Assembly: GCF_003208655.1 (NCBI RefSeq)
Contig: NZ_QKLU01000005.1
Coordinates: 216,889 to 280,888, forward strand
Origin: Pedobacter nutrimenti
Lineage (GTDB): Bacteria > Bacteroidota > Bacteroidia > Sphingobacteriales > Sphingobacteriaceae
Reading direction: 5' to 3'
DNA: 64,000 nt
Shown here: piece by piece, positions 27,036-35,701 of the stretch
How the letters are laid out: each line of letters opens with the position of its first letter
Position numbering within the stretch: the stretch's first letter is position 1
Position numbers and translations under genes: made by a program
The notes under the pieces: generated by a model
The model's input: only the letters and a program-made list of their open reading frames with translations
What the model was told of the DNA's origin: nothing
The model's database searches: none

Positions 27036-27653
27036 TTAAAGAATTGGTACACTAGCAGCACAGGCTAAAAGGGTTTGTTTGTTGAGGATATCAAATTCAG
27101 GCAGTTTTACCGCTTGTATATGGGCAGGGAAATGAAAACGCAGAATTTCTTCTGTCTGGGGATCCATTTCACCATTAAAAACGATTTGACGGATGGGTAT
27201 ATTTCTGCTGGTCAATGCTTCCAGAGAAAGCAGGCTGTGGTTGATGCAACCCAAATAGTTCCGGATCACCAGTACCACCTCACATTGTAAACACTCGATC
27301 AGGTCGATCATTAAAAAAGAATTGGAAAGAGGGACCATGAGGCCCCCGGCCCCCTCGATAACCAGCTGGTTATGGGTATGAGGTTTCTTGAAATCTTCCC
27401 TGCGGACCTGAACCCCTTCAAAATGAGCAGCTTTATGTGGGGAGGCGGCCATTTTAAACCGGAACGCTTCAGGATGAACAATACTTTTTGTATTTGAAAT
27501 GAGTTTTTTTACAGTAAAGCTGTCGCTTTGTTCCAGATCTCCGGCCTGAACGGGTTTCCAGTAATCGGCTTTGAGCTGCTCGGTAAGCAGGGCCGATACA
27601 ATCGTCTTTCCGATTCCGGTGCCTATGCCTGTAACGAATAAATCTTTGTTCAT
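27036..27653 (-). CDS. bioD: Dethiobiotin synthetase
   Basis: This 205-residue ATP-dependent carboxylase closes the ureido ring, turning diaminononanoate and CO2 into dethiobiotin. The P-loop is at the N-terminus ([18 protein letters not shown]), followed by YWKPVQAG with the catalytic lysine and [13 protein letters not shown] in the middle. It is slightly short for the family, but all core motifs are present. It lies five bases after bioF, within the biotin operon. Confidence 0.96.
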   Translation of the reverse strand: MNKDLFVTGIGTGIGKTIVSALLTEQLKADYWKPVQAGDLEQSDSFTVKKLISNTKSIVHPEAFRFKMAASPHKAAHFEGVQVRREDFKKPHTHNQLVIEGAGGLMVPLSNSFLMIDLIECLQCEVVLVIRNYLGCINHSLLSLEALTSRNIPIRQIVFNGEMDPQTEEILRFHFPAHIQAVKLPEFDILNKQTLLACAASVPIL

Positions 27654-27658
27654 AATTA

Positions 27659-28798
27659 TTAAATAGGCAAGGGGTTTTGAAGTAAATAATGAGCGAGCAT
27701 TTCAATTTCTTCAGCACTATTGTAACTGTGCAGGCAAATGCGAAGTCTTTCTGCGCCTGGGGCAACCGTCGGACTGAGGATCGGCCAGACCGCCAAACCC
27801 ATTTTTCGAAGTTCCCTGCTGGCCTTTTTAACGGCTTCATTGCCAGGAATAAGCACAGGTTGTATCGGGCCGCTTTTAAGCCTGTATTCAAATGCCGTAC
27901 CCACAAATTGGTTTTTAAAAAATTCTGTTTTTTGGTTTAACGAGGTTTGTAATTGCCTGTTTTGATGCAGATATATATAGGAACAACGGATATGGAGCAG
28001 TTGTTCAAATGGTAAAGCTGTGCTGTAAATAAAGGAACGGGCAAAATTGATCAGATAATGGTACAGCAGTTCGGGCCCAAGAAGAACTGCGCCATGACCA
28101 CCCAGGGCTTTTCCAAAAGTCAGCAAAGTTGCAAAGACTTCTTTGCTTAAACCCAGTTCATAGACAAGGCCTTTACCAAATACACCGAAAGCATGTGCCT
28201 CATCTACCAGCAACAATGCGCCGTATTTTTTGCAGAGCCCGTTAATTTCTTTCAAAGGGGCAATGTCTCCATCCATTGAATAAAGGCTTTCTACGGCTAC
28301 ATAACAAATGCCTCTTGCGGCCTTTAATTTTTCTTCGAGACTTTGAAGGTCATTGTGTTTGAATTTAAGTCTTGTTGCAAAACCAGTTCTGCAGCCATCA
28401 ATCACAGAGGCGTGGATCAGTTCATCTGTAATAATGGTATCTCCCTTTTGAGCAATTGCAGAGAAAAGGCCCAGGTTGGCCGCATAACCTGAATTGAATA
28501 ATAAGGCCGTTTCTGCGCCCTGGGCATCGGCAAGATAGTGCTCCAATTCTTCTGCAAAAATTGAATTTCCTGAAATCAGTCTTGAGCCCGTAGCACCCAG
28601 TCCCTGAGGTTTGTACTGTGCTCTGGCAGCTTCTATCTGTCTGAACAACGCTTCATTCCGCGAAAAACCAAGGTAATCATTGGAGCAAAAATCCGTCAGT
28701 CCCTGTAACAAGTCCAGTTTTCGGAACAGGCCGTTTTCTTTTCGTTGCCGGAGTCTGCTGCTTAAAATTTCCATGGATTTAGCAAGTGCTTTGGACAT
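27659..28798 (-). CDS. bioF: 8-amino-7-oxononanoate synthase
   Basis: This 379-residue alpha-oxoamine synthase condenses a pimeloyl thioester with alanine, releasing CO2, the first committed step after pimeloyl formation. Family features include FCSNDYLGFSRN, GATGSRLISGN, LLFNSGYAANLG, LLVDEAHAFGVFGKG and TFGKALGGHGA with the PLP lysine. The ATG shares its A with the TGA of the preceding ferritin-like gene (TGATG), so translation of the two is coupled. Close paralogues are Kbl and serine palmitoyltransferase; the operon context with bioD, bioB and bioA decides for BioF. Confidence 0.95.
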   Translation of the reverse strand: MSKALAKSMEILSSRLRQRKENGLFRKLDLLQGLTDFCSNDYLGFSRNEALFRQIEAARAQYKPQGLGATGSRLISGNSIFAEELEHYLADAQGAETALLFNSGYAANLGLFSAIAQKGDTIITDELIHASVIDGCRTGFATRLKFKHNDLQSLEEKLKAARGICYVAVESLYSMDGDIAPLKEINGLCKKYGALLLVDEAHAFGVFGKGLVYELGLSKEVFATLLTFGKALGGHGAVLLGPELLYHYLINFARSFIYSTALPFEQLLHIRCSYIYLHQNRQLQTSLNQKTEFFKNQFVGTAFEYRLKSGPIQPVLIPGNEAVKKASRELRKMGLAVWPILSPTVAPGAERLRICLHSYNSAEEIEMLAHYLLQNPLPI

Positions 28799-29406
28799 CA
28801 GTTGATCGCTTGTTGCATGGCCTTTACCCAGTTTTGGAACAACTGCTGTTCTATGGCGATGATGTGGTCTGCATGGCTTTTCCAGTCCTTTGAAAAATGC
28901 TGAAGCTGTGCGGTCATTTCTTCCAGATGCCCTGCTTCTTCCAGAATGATGGATTTAACGGTAATTTTATTTTGTGCTGCGGTTAATTCCTGTTGGTAAA
29001 CCGGATAAAGCTCGTCTGCGCGAAGTTCTATCACATAAGTGACAAACAGGTAGGCTGCATAACGAAGTTCATTTCCGCTAAGGCCGAGCTTGTTTTTTAA
29101 ATATCTGGAAGTTGAAATGTCCAGTTTATGCAGGTAAAACCGACTTTCTGATGGAGCAATTAATTCTTCTGGTGCATAGGTGGCACAAAGTTGTGGCCCT
29201 AATTTGTCCAGCTGTTTTTTGAGGTAGTAGGCATGACGGTGTTCTTCTGCAGCATGCTTTAAAATCATTCTGTTTACACTTTGTGGATGCTCACTTGCCG
29301 AGATTTTACGGGCGCCGCTGTTTTCCATATAAGATAAGGTGTTTAGAAATTTAGCATGCTGGATGTCGTTGCTGATCAGTGATGCAATTAATTGCTGAAG
29401 TGGCAT
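28798..29406 (-). CDS. Ferritin-like diiron protein, first gene of the biotin operon
   Basis: With the ATG at 29406 the protein has 202 residues and is almost wholly helical. It carries a full ferritin-like diiron ligand set: E28, E55xxH58 (EEHRH), E127 and E157xxH160 (EEAGH), each on one of four helices. There is no signal peptide or membrane segment. Proteins with this pattern use a di-iron centre to activate oxygen or oxidise iron. The stop overlaps the bioF start by one base, so it is tied to biotin synthesis. No bioC, bioH, bioG or bioW is in the operon; a role in making the pimeloyl precursor is an inference. A 14-codon TTG extension is rejected because a promoter lies inside it. Confidence 0.75.
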   Translation of the reverse strand: MPLQQLIASLISNDIQHAKFLNTLSYMENSGARKISASEHPQSVNRMILKHAAEEHRHAYYLKKQLDKLGPQLCATYAPEELIAPSESRFYLHKLDISTSRYLKNKLGLSGNELRYAAYLFVTYVIELRADELYPVYQQELTAAQNKITVKSIILEEAGHLEEMTAQLQHFSKDWKSHADHIIAIEQQLFQNWVKAMQQAIN

Positions 29407-29420
29407 ATTCTTTTTTTCTT

Positions 29421-29449
29421 CAAAATTACTACCTTGCCGGATGGTCAAA
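29421..29449 (-). promoter_or_regulatory. Promoter of the biotin operon
   Basis: On the minus strand, TTTG (29449-29446) and TAATTTTG (29428-29421) are 17 bases apart, a good Bacteroidota promoter. Transcription would start near 29414, leaving only about 8 bases before the ATG at 29406. It lies in the 62-base gap shared with the divergent MocR gene, where that regulator could bind. Confidence 0.6.
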
Positions 29450-29468
29450 GTGCTCCAGTTTTTAGTTT

Positions 29469-30953
29469 ATGAGTAGTCCGGTTAAAATACCCTTCAAAAG
29501 TTTAATACATCTTGACAGAACGTCAGGTACTGCGGTTTACCTGCAAATTGCTTACCAGCTGATCAATGCGATACAAAGGGGGGTACTGGTGCCTGGTATA
29601 CAACTTCCCGGAAGCCGTTTGCTTTCTGAAAGCCTTGAAGTGCACCGTAAAACAGTTATTGCAGCTTATGATGAGCTGGATGCCCAGGGTTGGACAGAGA
29701 TCAGGCCGAATAAGGGAACTTTTATTGGTACAAAATCACCGGTAAAAGAAGCGGATCCCTTGAAGTATAATAAAGAATTTCTGGCAAGCTACCCGCAGTC
29801 AACCGGTTATGCTTTTAAAAAAAGCATGTTGCTTGACCTTCCTCAAAGAATAAAAGGTAATGGGCTGGAATTTACTGACGGTTTGCCTGATGTTCGTCTT
29901 GCGCCACTGGACCAGCTTTCCAGGGTATATGGCACCAATCTGAAAAGAAGAAGTAATCAGAAATATTTGGGGTATTCTTCTTCTGAAGGGAGTGATTATT
30001 TTAAAGAAATGCTGGCGGCATACCTGAACAATACACGGGGACTTCACATTTCGAAAAATAACGTGATGACCACCAGGGGTATAGATATGGGGATTTATCT
30101 GGCAGCTGATTTATTATTGGAAGCGGGTGATCTGGTCGTGGTAGGTGATTTGAGTTATTATGTGGCCAATATGATTTTTCAGAAAGCAGGAGCCAGGATG
30201 ATTTCTGTTCCGGTAGATGAAGATGGGATTTCGGTGGATGCTGTACGGCAACTTTGTAAAAAGCATAAAATAAGAATGCTATATCTTACGCCCCATCATC
30301 ATTATCCCACTACAGTGACATTGAGTGCCAAGAAGAGGTTGGAACTGTTAAGTTTGTCGGTGACTTATGGTTTTATTATTCTGGAAGATGATTACGATTA
30401 TGATTTTCATTACAGCAGCAGTCCGGTTTTACCACTGGCCAGTGCAGATGGAAATGGAATGGTGGTTTATATTGGTTCTTTTTGTAAGTCACTTGCTCCG
30501 GGTTTCAGGTCTGGTTATCTGGTCGCTCCGGAAAATCTCATTACTGAATTGAGCAAGCTCCGGGGGATTGTAGACCGGCAAGGGGACGTACTGATGGAAC
30601 AAGCTCTGGCGGAATTGCTGGAAGAAGGGGAAGTTCAAAGGCACCTGAAAAAAGCCCTGAAGATTTACCATGAGAGAAGGGACATTTTTTGTGAACTGTT
30701 AAAATCACAGCTGGAACAGGAAGTTTCTTTTTCTGCTCCACCAGGGGGACTGGCCATGTGGACCAGATGGAAACCTGGCTTGAACCTGATGCGGATCAGT
30801 AAAAACTGTGCAGCAAGAGATCTGTATTTGCCCCAAACTTTGTTGTATCAGACAGAAAGTGTAACCGCGATGCGGCTTGGTTTTGGAAATTTGTCTGTGA
30901 AGGAGCTGGAAAGTTCGGTCGAAATTTTGACCTGGGCCGTTAAAAAAAACTAA
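29469..30953 (+). CDS. MocR-type (GntR/aminotransferase) transcriptional regulator
   Basis: This 494-residue regulator has an N-terminal GntR winged helix (residues about 10-80: LQIAYQLINAIQRGVLVPG, LPGSRLLSESLEVHRKTVIAAYDEL) joined to a fold-type I aminotransferase domain (about 115-490). The latter includes ILEDDYDYDFHY and YIGSFCKSLAPGFRSGYLV with the PLP-binding lysine. MocR proteins bind PLP and sense amino compounds. It is divergent from the biotin operon with only 62 bases between start codons, so it very likely controls that operon; the ligand might be a BioF or BioA product. PdxR-type vitamin B6 control is the main alternative, but no pdxS/pdxT genes are near. Confidence 0.9.
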   Translation: MSSPVKIPFKSLIHLDRTSGTAVYLQIAYQLINAIQRGVLVPGIQLPGSRLLSESLEVHRKTVIAAYDELDAQGWTEIRPNKGTFIGTKSPVKEADPLKYNKEFLASYPQSTGYAFKKSMLLDLPQRIKGNGLEFTDGLPDVRLAPLDQLSRVYGTNLKRRSNQKYLGYSSSEGSDYFKEMLAAYLNNTRGLHISKNNVMTTRGIDMGIYLAADLLLEAGDLVVVGDLSYYVANMIFQKAGARMISVPVDEDGISVDAVRQLCKKHKIRMLYLTPHHHYPTTVTLSAKKRLELLSLSVTYGFIILEDDYDYDFHYSSSPVLPLASADGNGMVVYIGSFCKSLAPGFRSGYLVAPENLITELSKLRGIVDRQGDVLMEQALAELLEEGEVQRHLKKALKIYHERRDIFCELLKSQLEQEVSFSAPPGGLAMWTRWKPGLNLMRISKNCAARDLYLPQTLLYQTESVTAMRLGFGNLSVKELESSVEILTWAVKKN

Positions 30954-31000
30954 ATCTTTTGTCTTTTTTAAAAATTAAATGTCTGGTATTTAGTTTGTTT

Positions 31001-31033
31001 TAATAAATACTACTAATTTAGTAGTATTTATTA
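31001..31033. repeat. AT-rich perfect inverted repeat
   Basis: A 15-bp perfect stem (31001-31015 with 31019-31033) surrounds a three-base loop. It lies 47 bases after the MocR stop and before the tRNA-Cys promoter. It may terminate MocR transcription, although it has little GC and no clean T tract, or it may be a regulator site. Confidence 0.6.
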
Positions 31034-31044
31034 TTTAATCTTTT

Positions 31045-31052
31045 TATATTTG
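31045..31052 (+). promoter_or_regulatory. -7 element TATATTTG upstream of tRNA-Cys
   Basis: TATATTTG fits TAnnTTTG and is placed 25 bases before the tRNA. The -33 box is not clear. Confidence 0.4.
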
Positions 31053-31077
31053 TCCCGGTGTTGCTAAAACACAATAT

Positions 31078-31148
31078 AGTCATGTGGCCGAGAGGAGAGG
31101 TAGGGGTCTGCAAAACCTTCCACGGTGGTTCGAATCCACCCATGACGT
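31078..31148 (+). tRNA. tRNA-Cys (GCA)
   Basis: The sequence folds as a class I tRNA: acceptor GTCATG/CATGAC, a D arm starting GCCGAGAGG, an anticodon stem GGGGT/ACCTT with two wobble pairs around the loop CTGCAAA (anticodon GCA), a short variable region, and a T arm GGTGG/CCACC around TTCGAAT. The outermost acceptor pair is A-G (31078 with 31147) and does not pair, leaving a 6-bp perfect acceptor stem. The 3' CCA is not encoded. Confidence 0.88.
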
Positions 31149-31153
31149 CGAAA

Positions 31154-32569
31154 TTAAAGGTGCGTTTTTTGTTTTGTTCTTTTTATAAGCACCAGTCCTG
31201 TGGTAAAGGCAAAGAGCTGCAGGACAACCAGGACCCACAGTACGTATTGAAAGGAAAGGCTATAGGATTTCAGACTATGGTCCTGACCGAGCACCTTAAA
31301 AAAAATACTGCCAATTGCGGCTACTCCAATGGCAGCACCAATCTGGAGTGTGGAACTGATCAGTCCTGATGCCAGACCAATCAATTTAATTTCGACCCGT
31401 TTGAGGATAATCCTGACCAGGGAAGAAATAATTAACCCCATACCCGTGCCGCAGGCCATCAGCCCGGCATAAAACGCCGGGCTGATGATTTGGTTTTTGT
31501 ACAACAGTAGAGCAAGAACAGCAAATCCGAAGACATAACAGAGCAACCCAATGTTTAAAATCTGGTCGCCGGTATATCGGCTTAACGGGGCCGCATAAAG
31601 GGAGGAAGAGATAAAACCAATACCAAATGGAAGGATGGCCAGGCCTGCTTTCCAGGCATCCCAACCCATACCGTCCTGTAAGAGTAGGGCAAAAGCAAGA
31701 TAAAAAATACTGCTGCTGTAGAACAACAGACAGATGATCAGTCCAAGATTAAAATGATGGTTTTTAAACAAACGGAAATCCACCAGAGGAATTTTTCCCT
31801 TTTTATTCAAATGATTTTCATAAGCAATAAACAAGCCCCCGCAGGGGATACTCAATAAAGCACTGATAAAGGTCCATAGGGGCCATCCGCTTTCCTGTCC
31901 GCGGGTTAGGGGATAAACCAGTAAACCAAGGGTAATAGAAAGCAACAGGACACCCAGGTAATCAATAGTGGTTTTTTCAGCGGCCCGCTGTTCGGGTAAA
32001 TATTTTGCGGAACCCAAAAGGGCAAAAATGCCCACGGGAATATTAATCAAAAAAATACTTTGCCAGCCCAGTCCCATCAGGTTCAGGCGGATTAAAGCAG
32101 CTCCGAGCAGCTGACCTGCCACCGCCGCAAGCCCAAATGTAAAACTGTACAGGCCCATGGCAAAAGGCTGTTCTTTTTCTGAAAAAAGAACACGGATAAT
32201 GGAAATGACCTGGGGAGCCAGGATAGCTCCACTAATACCTTGTAACATTCTGCCCAGGATCAGTATGCCGCTGTCGGTGGCAAAGCCACAAAGAGAAGAG
32301 GACGCGATAAAGCCTGCCAGGCCCAGCATAAACATTTTTTTTCGTCCGATAAGGTCTCCCAGTCTTCCTCCTGTAATGAGAAATACCGCATAAGCAGAGG
32401 CATATAAAGAGATAATGAGTTGAATTTCGGAGGGTTTTGCCTGCAGGTGATGTTCAATGGAAGGGAGAGCAAGATTTACAGCATAAAAGTCAACAGGAGG
32501 AAGGAAAGCTCCTGTTAAAAGAGCCGATAAAGCAAGGTACTTGTGGGATTTAGGTAAAGCCTCAATCAT
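31154..32569 (-). CDS. MFS drug efflux transporter (DHA2 type)
   Basis: This 471-residue permease has about fourteen hydrophobic segments, as in the EmrB/QacA branch. The loop 2-3 motif is GGRLGDLIGRKKMFMLGL, and the motif C region in segment 5 is GLAAVAGQLLGAALI. A substrate proton-coupled export role is inferred from the family. The first segment contains PPVDFYAVNLALPSI, the usual D-x-x-I-V-N-x-A-L-P variant. It is divergent from an AraC-type regulator at 32677, which probably controls it. The stop lies six bases from the tRNA-Cys gene on the opposite strand. Confidence 0.9.
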   Translation of the reverse strand: MIEALPKSHKYLALSALLTGAFLPPVDFYAVNLALPSIEHHLQAKPSEIQLIISLYASAYAVFLITGGRLGDLIGRKKMFMLGLAGFIASSSLCGFATDSGILILGRMLQGISGAILAPQVISIIRVLFSEKEQPFAMGLYSFTFGLAAVAGQLLGAALIRLNLMGLGWQSIFLINIPVGIFALLGSAKYLPEQRAAEKTTIDYLGVLLLSITLGLLVYPLTRGQESGWPLWTFISALLSIPCGGLFIAYENHLNKKGKIPLVDFRLFKNHHFNLGLIICLLFYSSSIFYLAFALLLQDGMGWDAWKAGLAILPFGIGFISSSLYAAPLSRYTGDQILNIGLLCYVFGFAVLALLLYKNQIISPAFYAGLMACGTGMGLIISSLVRIILKRVEIKLIGLASGLISSTLQIGAAIGVAAIGSIFFKVLGQDHSLKSYSLSFQYVLWVLVVLQLFAFTTGLVLIKRTKQKTHL

Positions 32570-32676
32570 GTTGTTTATAATTGTTCTAAATAATGTGTAT
32601 TTTTGAACAAAAGTGAGCAGTTATTGAGGGTTGTGATTAACGGGAAAAGAATTAATAAAGACGTGAAAGGGTTTTT

Positions 32677-33606
32677 ATGAAATATGAAATGAGAATGGGG
32701 CAGCAGGTGTACCTGGTCGGAGACTGTACAGATTCTGGTGTTTTGCAAAAATCTGAGCAATCTGATCAGGATGGATTTAAGATGGATTTGCACAATATAT
32801 TTCTGGATAAAGGGCATTTGAAATGGGGTAAATATCAATCCCCCAAACCAAAATCTTATACAGTTGTACCGCTTGTGGACTCAGTTGTATCTCATTTCTG
32901 CTTGTCTGGTTCATGTTTAACCGAAGATCATCAAAAACTCAATATGAACCAGGGCCAGTTTGTTGTTTTTAAGGAGCAGCGGCAGGAATATCATCATGAG
33001 GTTTTTACAAATGCCAAGGGCAAAGGCGCATTTTTTGAAATTTCTATTGCTATGGAGTATTTTGAATCCTGGTTTGGAACCGAAGTGTCTTTTTTGGATG
33101 CCGTAGATCTTCAGAAAAAGGCTTTTATAAATCCAAAAATGCTTTCGCTCCTGACCGAGCTTGTAGGTTGTAATGAATATAAGGGGGCTTTGAGGAAATT
33201 ATATCTGGAAAGCAAAATGGTCGAATTGCTTTTGTTACAATCCCAGCTGCTGCAGGCAGAAAAAACGGATGGTACTTTTAAACTCTATCCCGGGGACAGA
33301 GAGGCTCTCTTTTTTATAAAGGATCATCTGGACATTCATTTTATGGAAAATTGCTCTATCCTTTCGCTGGCACAAATGGCAGGAATTAATCAGACCAAAC
33401 TTAAATGCGGATTTAAAGCCTTGTTTGGAGAAACTGTCTTTGGTTATATTACCGGGCTCAGGATGAAGGCAGCAAGACAGTTATTGTTGGAAAGCCCGTT
33501 ACAGATTGGTGAAATTGCCTTCTTTTCAGGTTATAAACATACACAGCACTTTACTGCTGCTTTTAAAAAATACTTCGGATATCTGCCCGGATCGCTTCGC
33601 AGGTGA
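32677..33606 (+). CDS. AraC family transcriptional regulator
   Basis: This 309-residue regulator has a C-terminal pair of helix-turn-helix motifs (residues about 215-309): MENCSILSLAQMAGINQTKLKCGFKALFG, then ITGLRMKAARQLLLESPLQIGEIAFFSGYKHTQHFTAAFKKYFG. The N-terminal 200 residues form a sensor part with no motif I recognise, though FVVFKEQRQEYHHEV looks cupin-like. It is divergent from the MFS pump gene (107-base gap) and probably activates it. kup follows on the same strand but has its own promoter. Confidence 0.9.
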   Translation: MKYEMRMGQQVYLVGDCTDSGVLQKSEQSDQDGFKMDLHNIFLDKGHLKWGKYQSPKPKSYTVVPLVDSVVSHFCLSGSCLTEDHQKLNMNQGQFVVFKEQRQEYHHEVFTNAKGKGAFFEISIAMEYFESWFGTEVSFLDAVDLQKKAFINPKMLSLLTELVGCNEYKGALRKLYLESKMVELLLLQSQLLQAEKTDGTFKLYPGDREALFFIKDHLDIHFMENCSILSLAQMAGINQTKLKCGFKALFGETVFGYITGLRMKAARQLLLESPLQIGEIAFFSGYKHTQHFTAAFKKYFGYLPGSLRR

Positions 33607-33732
33607 TTTATCCCTGTTGTTATAGAATTCTCAGATTAATAGATATTTATGCTTGCTGGTTGAAAGAAAGGACTTGTTTTTTTCCTTTGAAATTATTCAA
33701 ACAAAAAGTCTTCATAATAACTTTTCTATTTA

Positions 33733-33740
33733 TACCTTTG
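33733..33740 (+). promoter_or_regulatory. -7 element TACCTTTG of kup
   Basis: TACCTTTG matches TAnnTTTG and would start transcription near 33747, 17 bases before the ATG at 33764. It therefore rules out the longer frame that opens at 33653. Confidence 0.5.
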
Positions 33741-33763
33741 GCCACTTTAAAAAAAAAGGACGC

Positions 33764-35701
33764 ATGTCAAATCATAAAGATGTCAATAAACTATCCGCCG
33801 CTGGTTTATTAATCAGCCTTGGTATCATCTACGGCGATATAGGTACTTCACCATTATATGTTTTTAAAGCAATCATCGGAGAAAGGCTCATTACTGCCGA
33901 TCTGATCCTGGGTGGGTTGTCCTGTATTTTCTGGACCTTGACCCTGCAGACCACGATAAAATATGTTGTCATTACCCTTCAGGCAGACAATAAAGGGGAG
34001 GGGGGAATTTTTTCCCTGTACTCCCTGGTCAAAAGAAAGGCCAAATGGCTAATTATTCCGGCAATGATTGGCGGGGCGGCCTTACTGGCCGACGGGATTA
34101 TGACGCCTGCGGTGACGGTATCTTCGGCCATTGAGGGTTTAGGTATTATTTATCAGGATTTACCCACAGTTCCTATTGTGCTTGGTATTATCCTGATCCT
34201 GTTTGTTTTACAACAATTTGGAACATCTTTGGTGGGAAAGGCCTTCGGACCGGTCATGTGGCTATGGTTTACCATGATTGCAGTACTTGGTCTGGTCTAT
34301 GTTGCGCAGTATCCGGCCATCTTAAAGGCAATCAATCCTTATTATGCTTATCATATTTTAACCACCAACCCGGAGGCTTTTCTGATTATCGGTGCGGTTT
34401 TTTTATGTACCACTGGAGCAGAAGCCCTTTATTCAGATCTTGGACATTGCGGACGTTCTAATATCCGGATCAGCTGGATTTATGTAAAGCTCTGTCTGAT
34501 TTTGAATTATATGGGACAGGGGGTCTGGCTTTGGAAACTTCAGGGCACACACCTTGGTGATGTGAATCCTTTTTACCATTTGATGCCGGACTGGTTTTTG
34601 ATCTATGGCATTTCGATTGCCACAGTTGCTGCAGCGATTGCCAGTCAGGCTTTGATTTCAGGTTCCTTTACGCTGATTTCAGAAGCTGTACGTTTAAATC
34701 TGTGGCCTAAAGTGAAAATCAATTACCCAAGTAACCAAAAAGGACAGCTCTATGTGCCTTCAATGAACTGGGTATTGTGCGTAGGTTGTATCATTGTCGT
34801 ACTGATCTTTCAAAAATCTACAAATATGGAGGCTGCTTATGGTTTATCCATTACCGTAGCGATGCTCATGACCACCATTCTGGTTTCGATTTTCCTGATG
34901 CGCAAAAGAGTCCCTATGTACCTGATTGTCATCTTTCTGACCATATATGGAGTGATTGAGCTGACCTTCCTGGTGGGAAATGCAGCAAAAATTCTTCACG
35001 GAGGCTGGTTTACTGTTTTATTGGGGATGTCTTTGTTCTCGATCATGTATGCCTGGGCCAACGGGCGCCGGATCCGGAACCGTTATATGAAATTTGTGGA
35101 TATTGAAAAGTATTATCCGATCCTGGAAAAAATCAGTGAGGATACCAGTATTCCTAAATATGCTTCTCAGCTGGTGTATCTGACCAGTGCAAATTTTAAT
35201 TCCGAAATTGAATCTTCCATTATGTATTCCATTATCCAAAAACTGCCTAAACGGGCAGATGTCTATTGGTTGCTGCATGTGGATGTGACTGATGAACCTT
35301 ACACCATGGAATATAAAGTAGATCCTTTAATTGCAGGAAAACTGATCCGGGTGGATTTTAAACTGGGCTTTAGGGTGGAGCAGCGCATTAATGTGCTTTT
35401 TAGAAAAGTGGTGGAAGATATGGTTAAAAATTCTGAAATAGACATTACCAGTAAGTACGATTCTTTAAGAGAACATAAAATTGCCGGGGATTTCAGGTTT
35501 GTGGTGGTGGAAAAAGTGATGTCTACTTCATACAGTTTGAAATTTATTGAAAGGTGTACCATGGTTTATTACCAGATCCTGAAAGCCTTTAGTGTTCCGG
35601 AGGAAAAAGGTTTTGGACTTGACCTGAGTTTTGTGACTGTTGAAAAAGTCCCTCTGGTGGTCGATATTCCAACTGATTTTGAACTGAAAAGGATTCAGTA
35701 A
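33764..35701 (+). CDS. kup: KUP-family potassium transporter
   Basis: This 645-residue transporter has twelve membrane segments in the first 440 residues and a cytoplasmic C-terminal domain. The KUP signature is near the start: LGIIYGDIGTSPLYVFK. Other conserved stretches are DNKGEGGIFSLYSLV, LLADGIMTPAVTVSSAIEGL, TTGAEALYSDLGHCGR, YMGQGVWLW and ALISGSFTLISEAVRL. It takes up K+ with protons. The C-terminus is shorter than in E. coli Kup, normal for Bacteroidota. The last 7 bases overlap the convergent AraC gene. Another gene in the window encodes a cyclic-di-AMP phosphodiesterase; that nucleotide often controls Kup proteins, but no link is shown here. Confidence 0.96.
   Translation: MSNHKDVNKLSAAGLLISLGIIYGDIGTSPLYVFKAIIGERLITADLILGGLSCIFWTLTLQTTIKYVVITLQADNKGEGGIFSLYSLVKRKAKWLIIPAMIGGAALLADGIMTPAVTVSSAIEGLGIIYQDLPTVPIVLGIILILFVLQQFGTSLVGKAFGPVMWLWFTMIAVLGLVYVAQYPAILKAINPYYAYHILTTNPEAFLIIGAVFLCTTGAEALYSDLGHCGRSNIRISWIYVKLCLILNYMGQGVWLWKLQGTHLGDVNPFYHLMPDWFLIYGISIATVAAAIASQALISGSFTLISEAVRLNLWPKVKINYPSNQKGQLYVPSMNWVLCVGCIIVVLIFQKSTNMEAAYGLSITVAMLMTTILVSIFLMRKRVPMYLIVIFLTIYGVIELTFLVGNAAKILHGGWFTVLLGMSLFSIMYAWANGRRIRNRYMKFVDIEKYYPILEKISEDTSIPKYASQLVYLTSANFNSEIESSIMYSIIQKLPKRADVYWLLHVDVTDEPYTMEYKVDPLIAGKLIRVDFKLGFRVEQRINVLFRKVVEDMVKNSEIDITSKYDSLREHKIAGDFRFVVVEKVMSTSYSLKFIERCTMVYYQILKAFSVPEEKGFGLDLSFVTVEKVPLVVDIPTDFELKRIQ

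Noticed and set aside
29407..29448. Fourteen-codon N-terminal extension of the diiron protein from a TTG start
   Set aside because: The extension contains the best promoter elements of the operon, including the -7 box, so it would not be transcribed.
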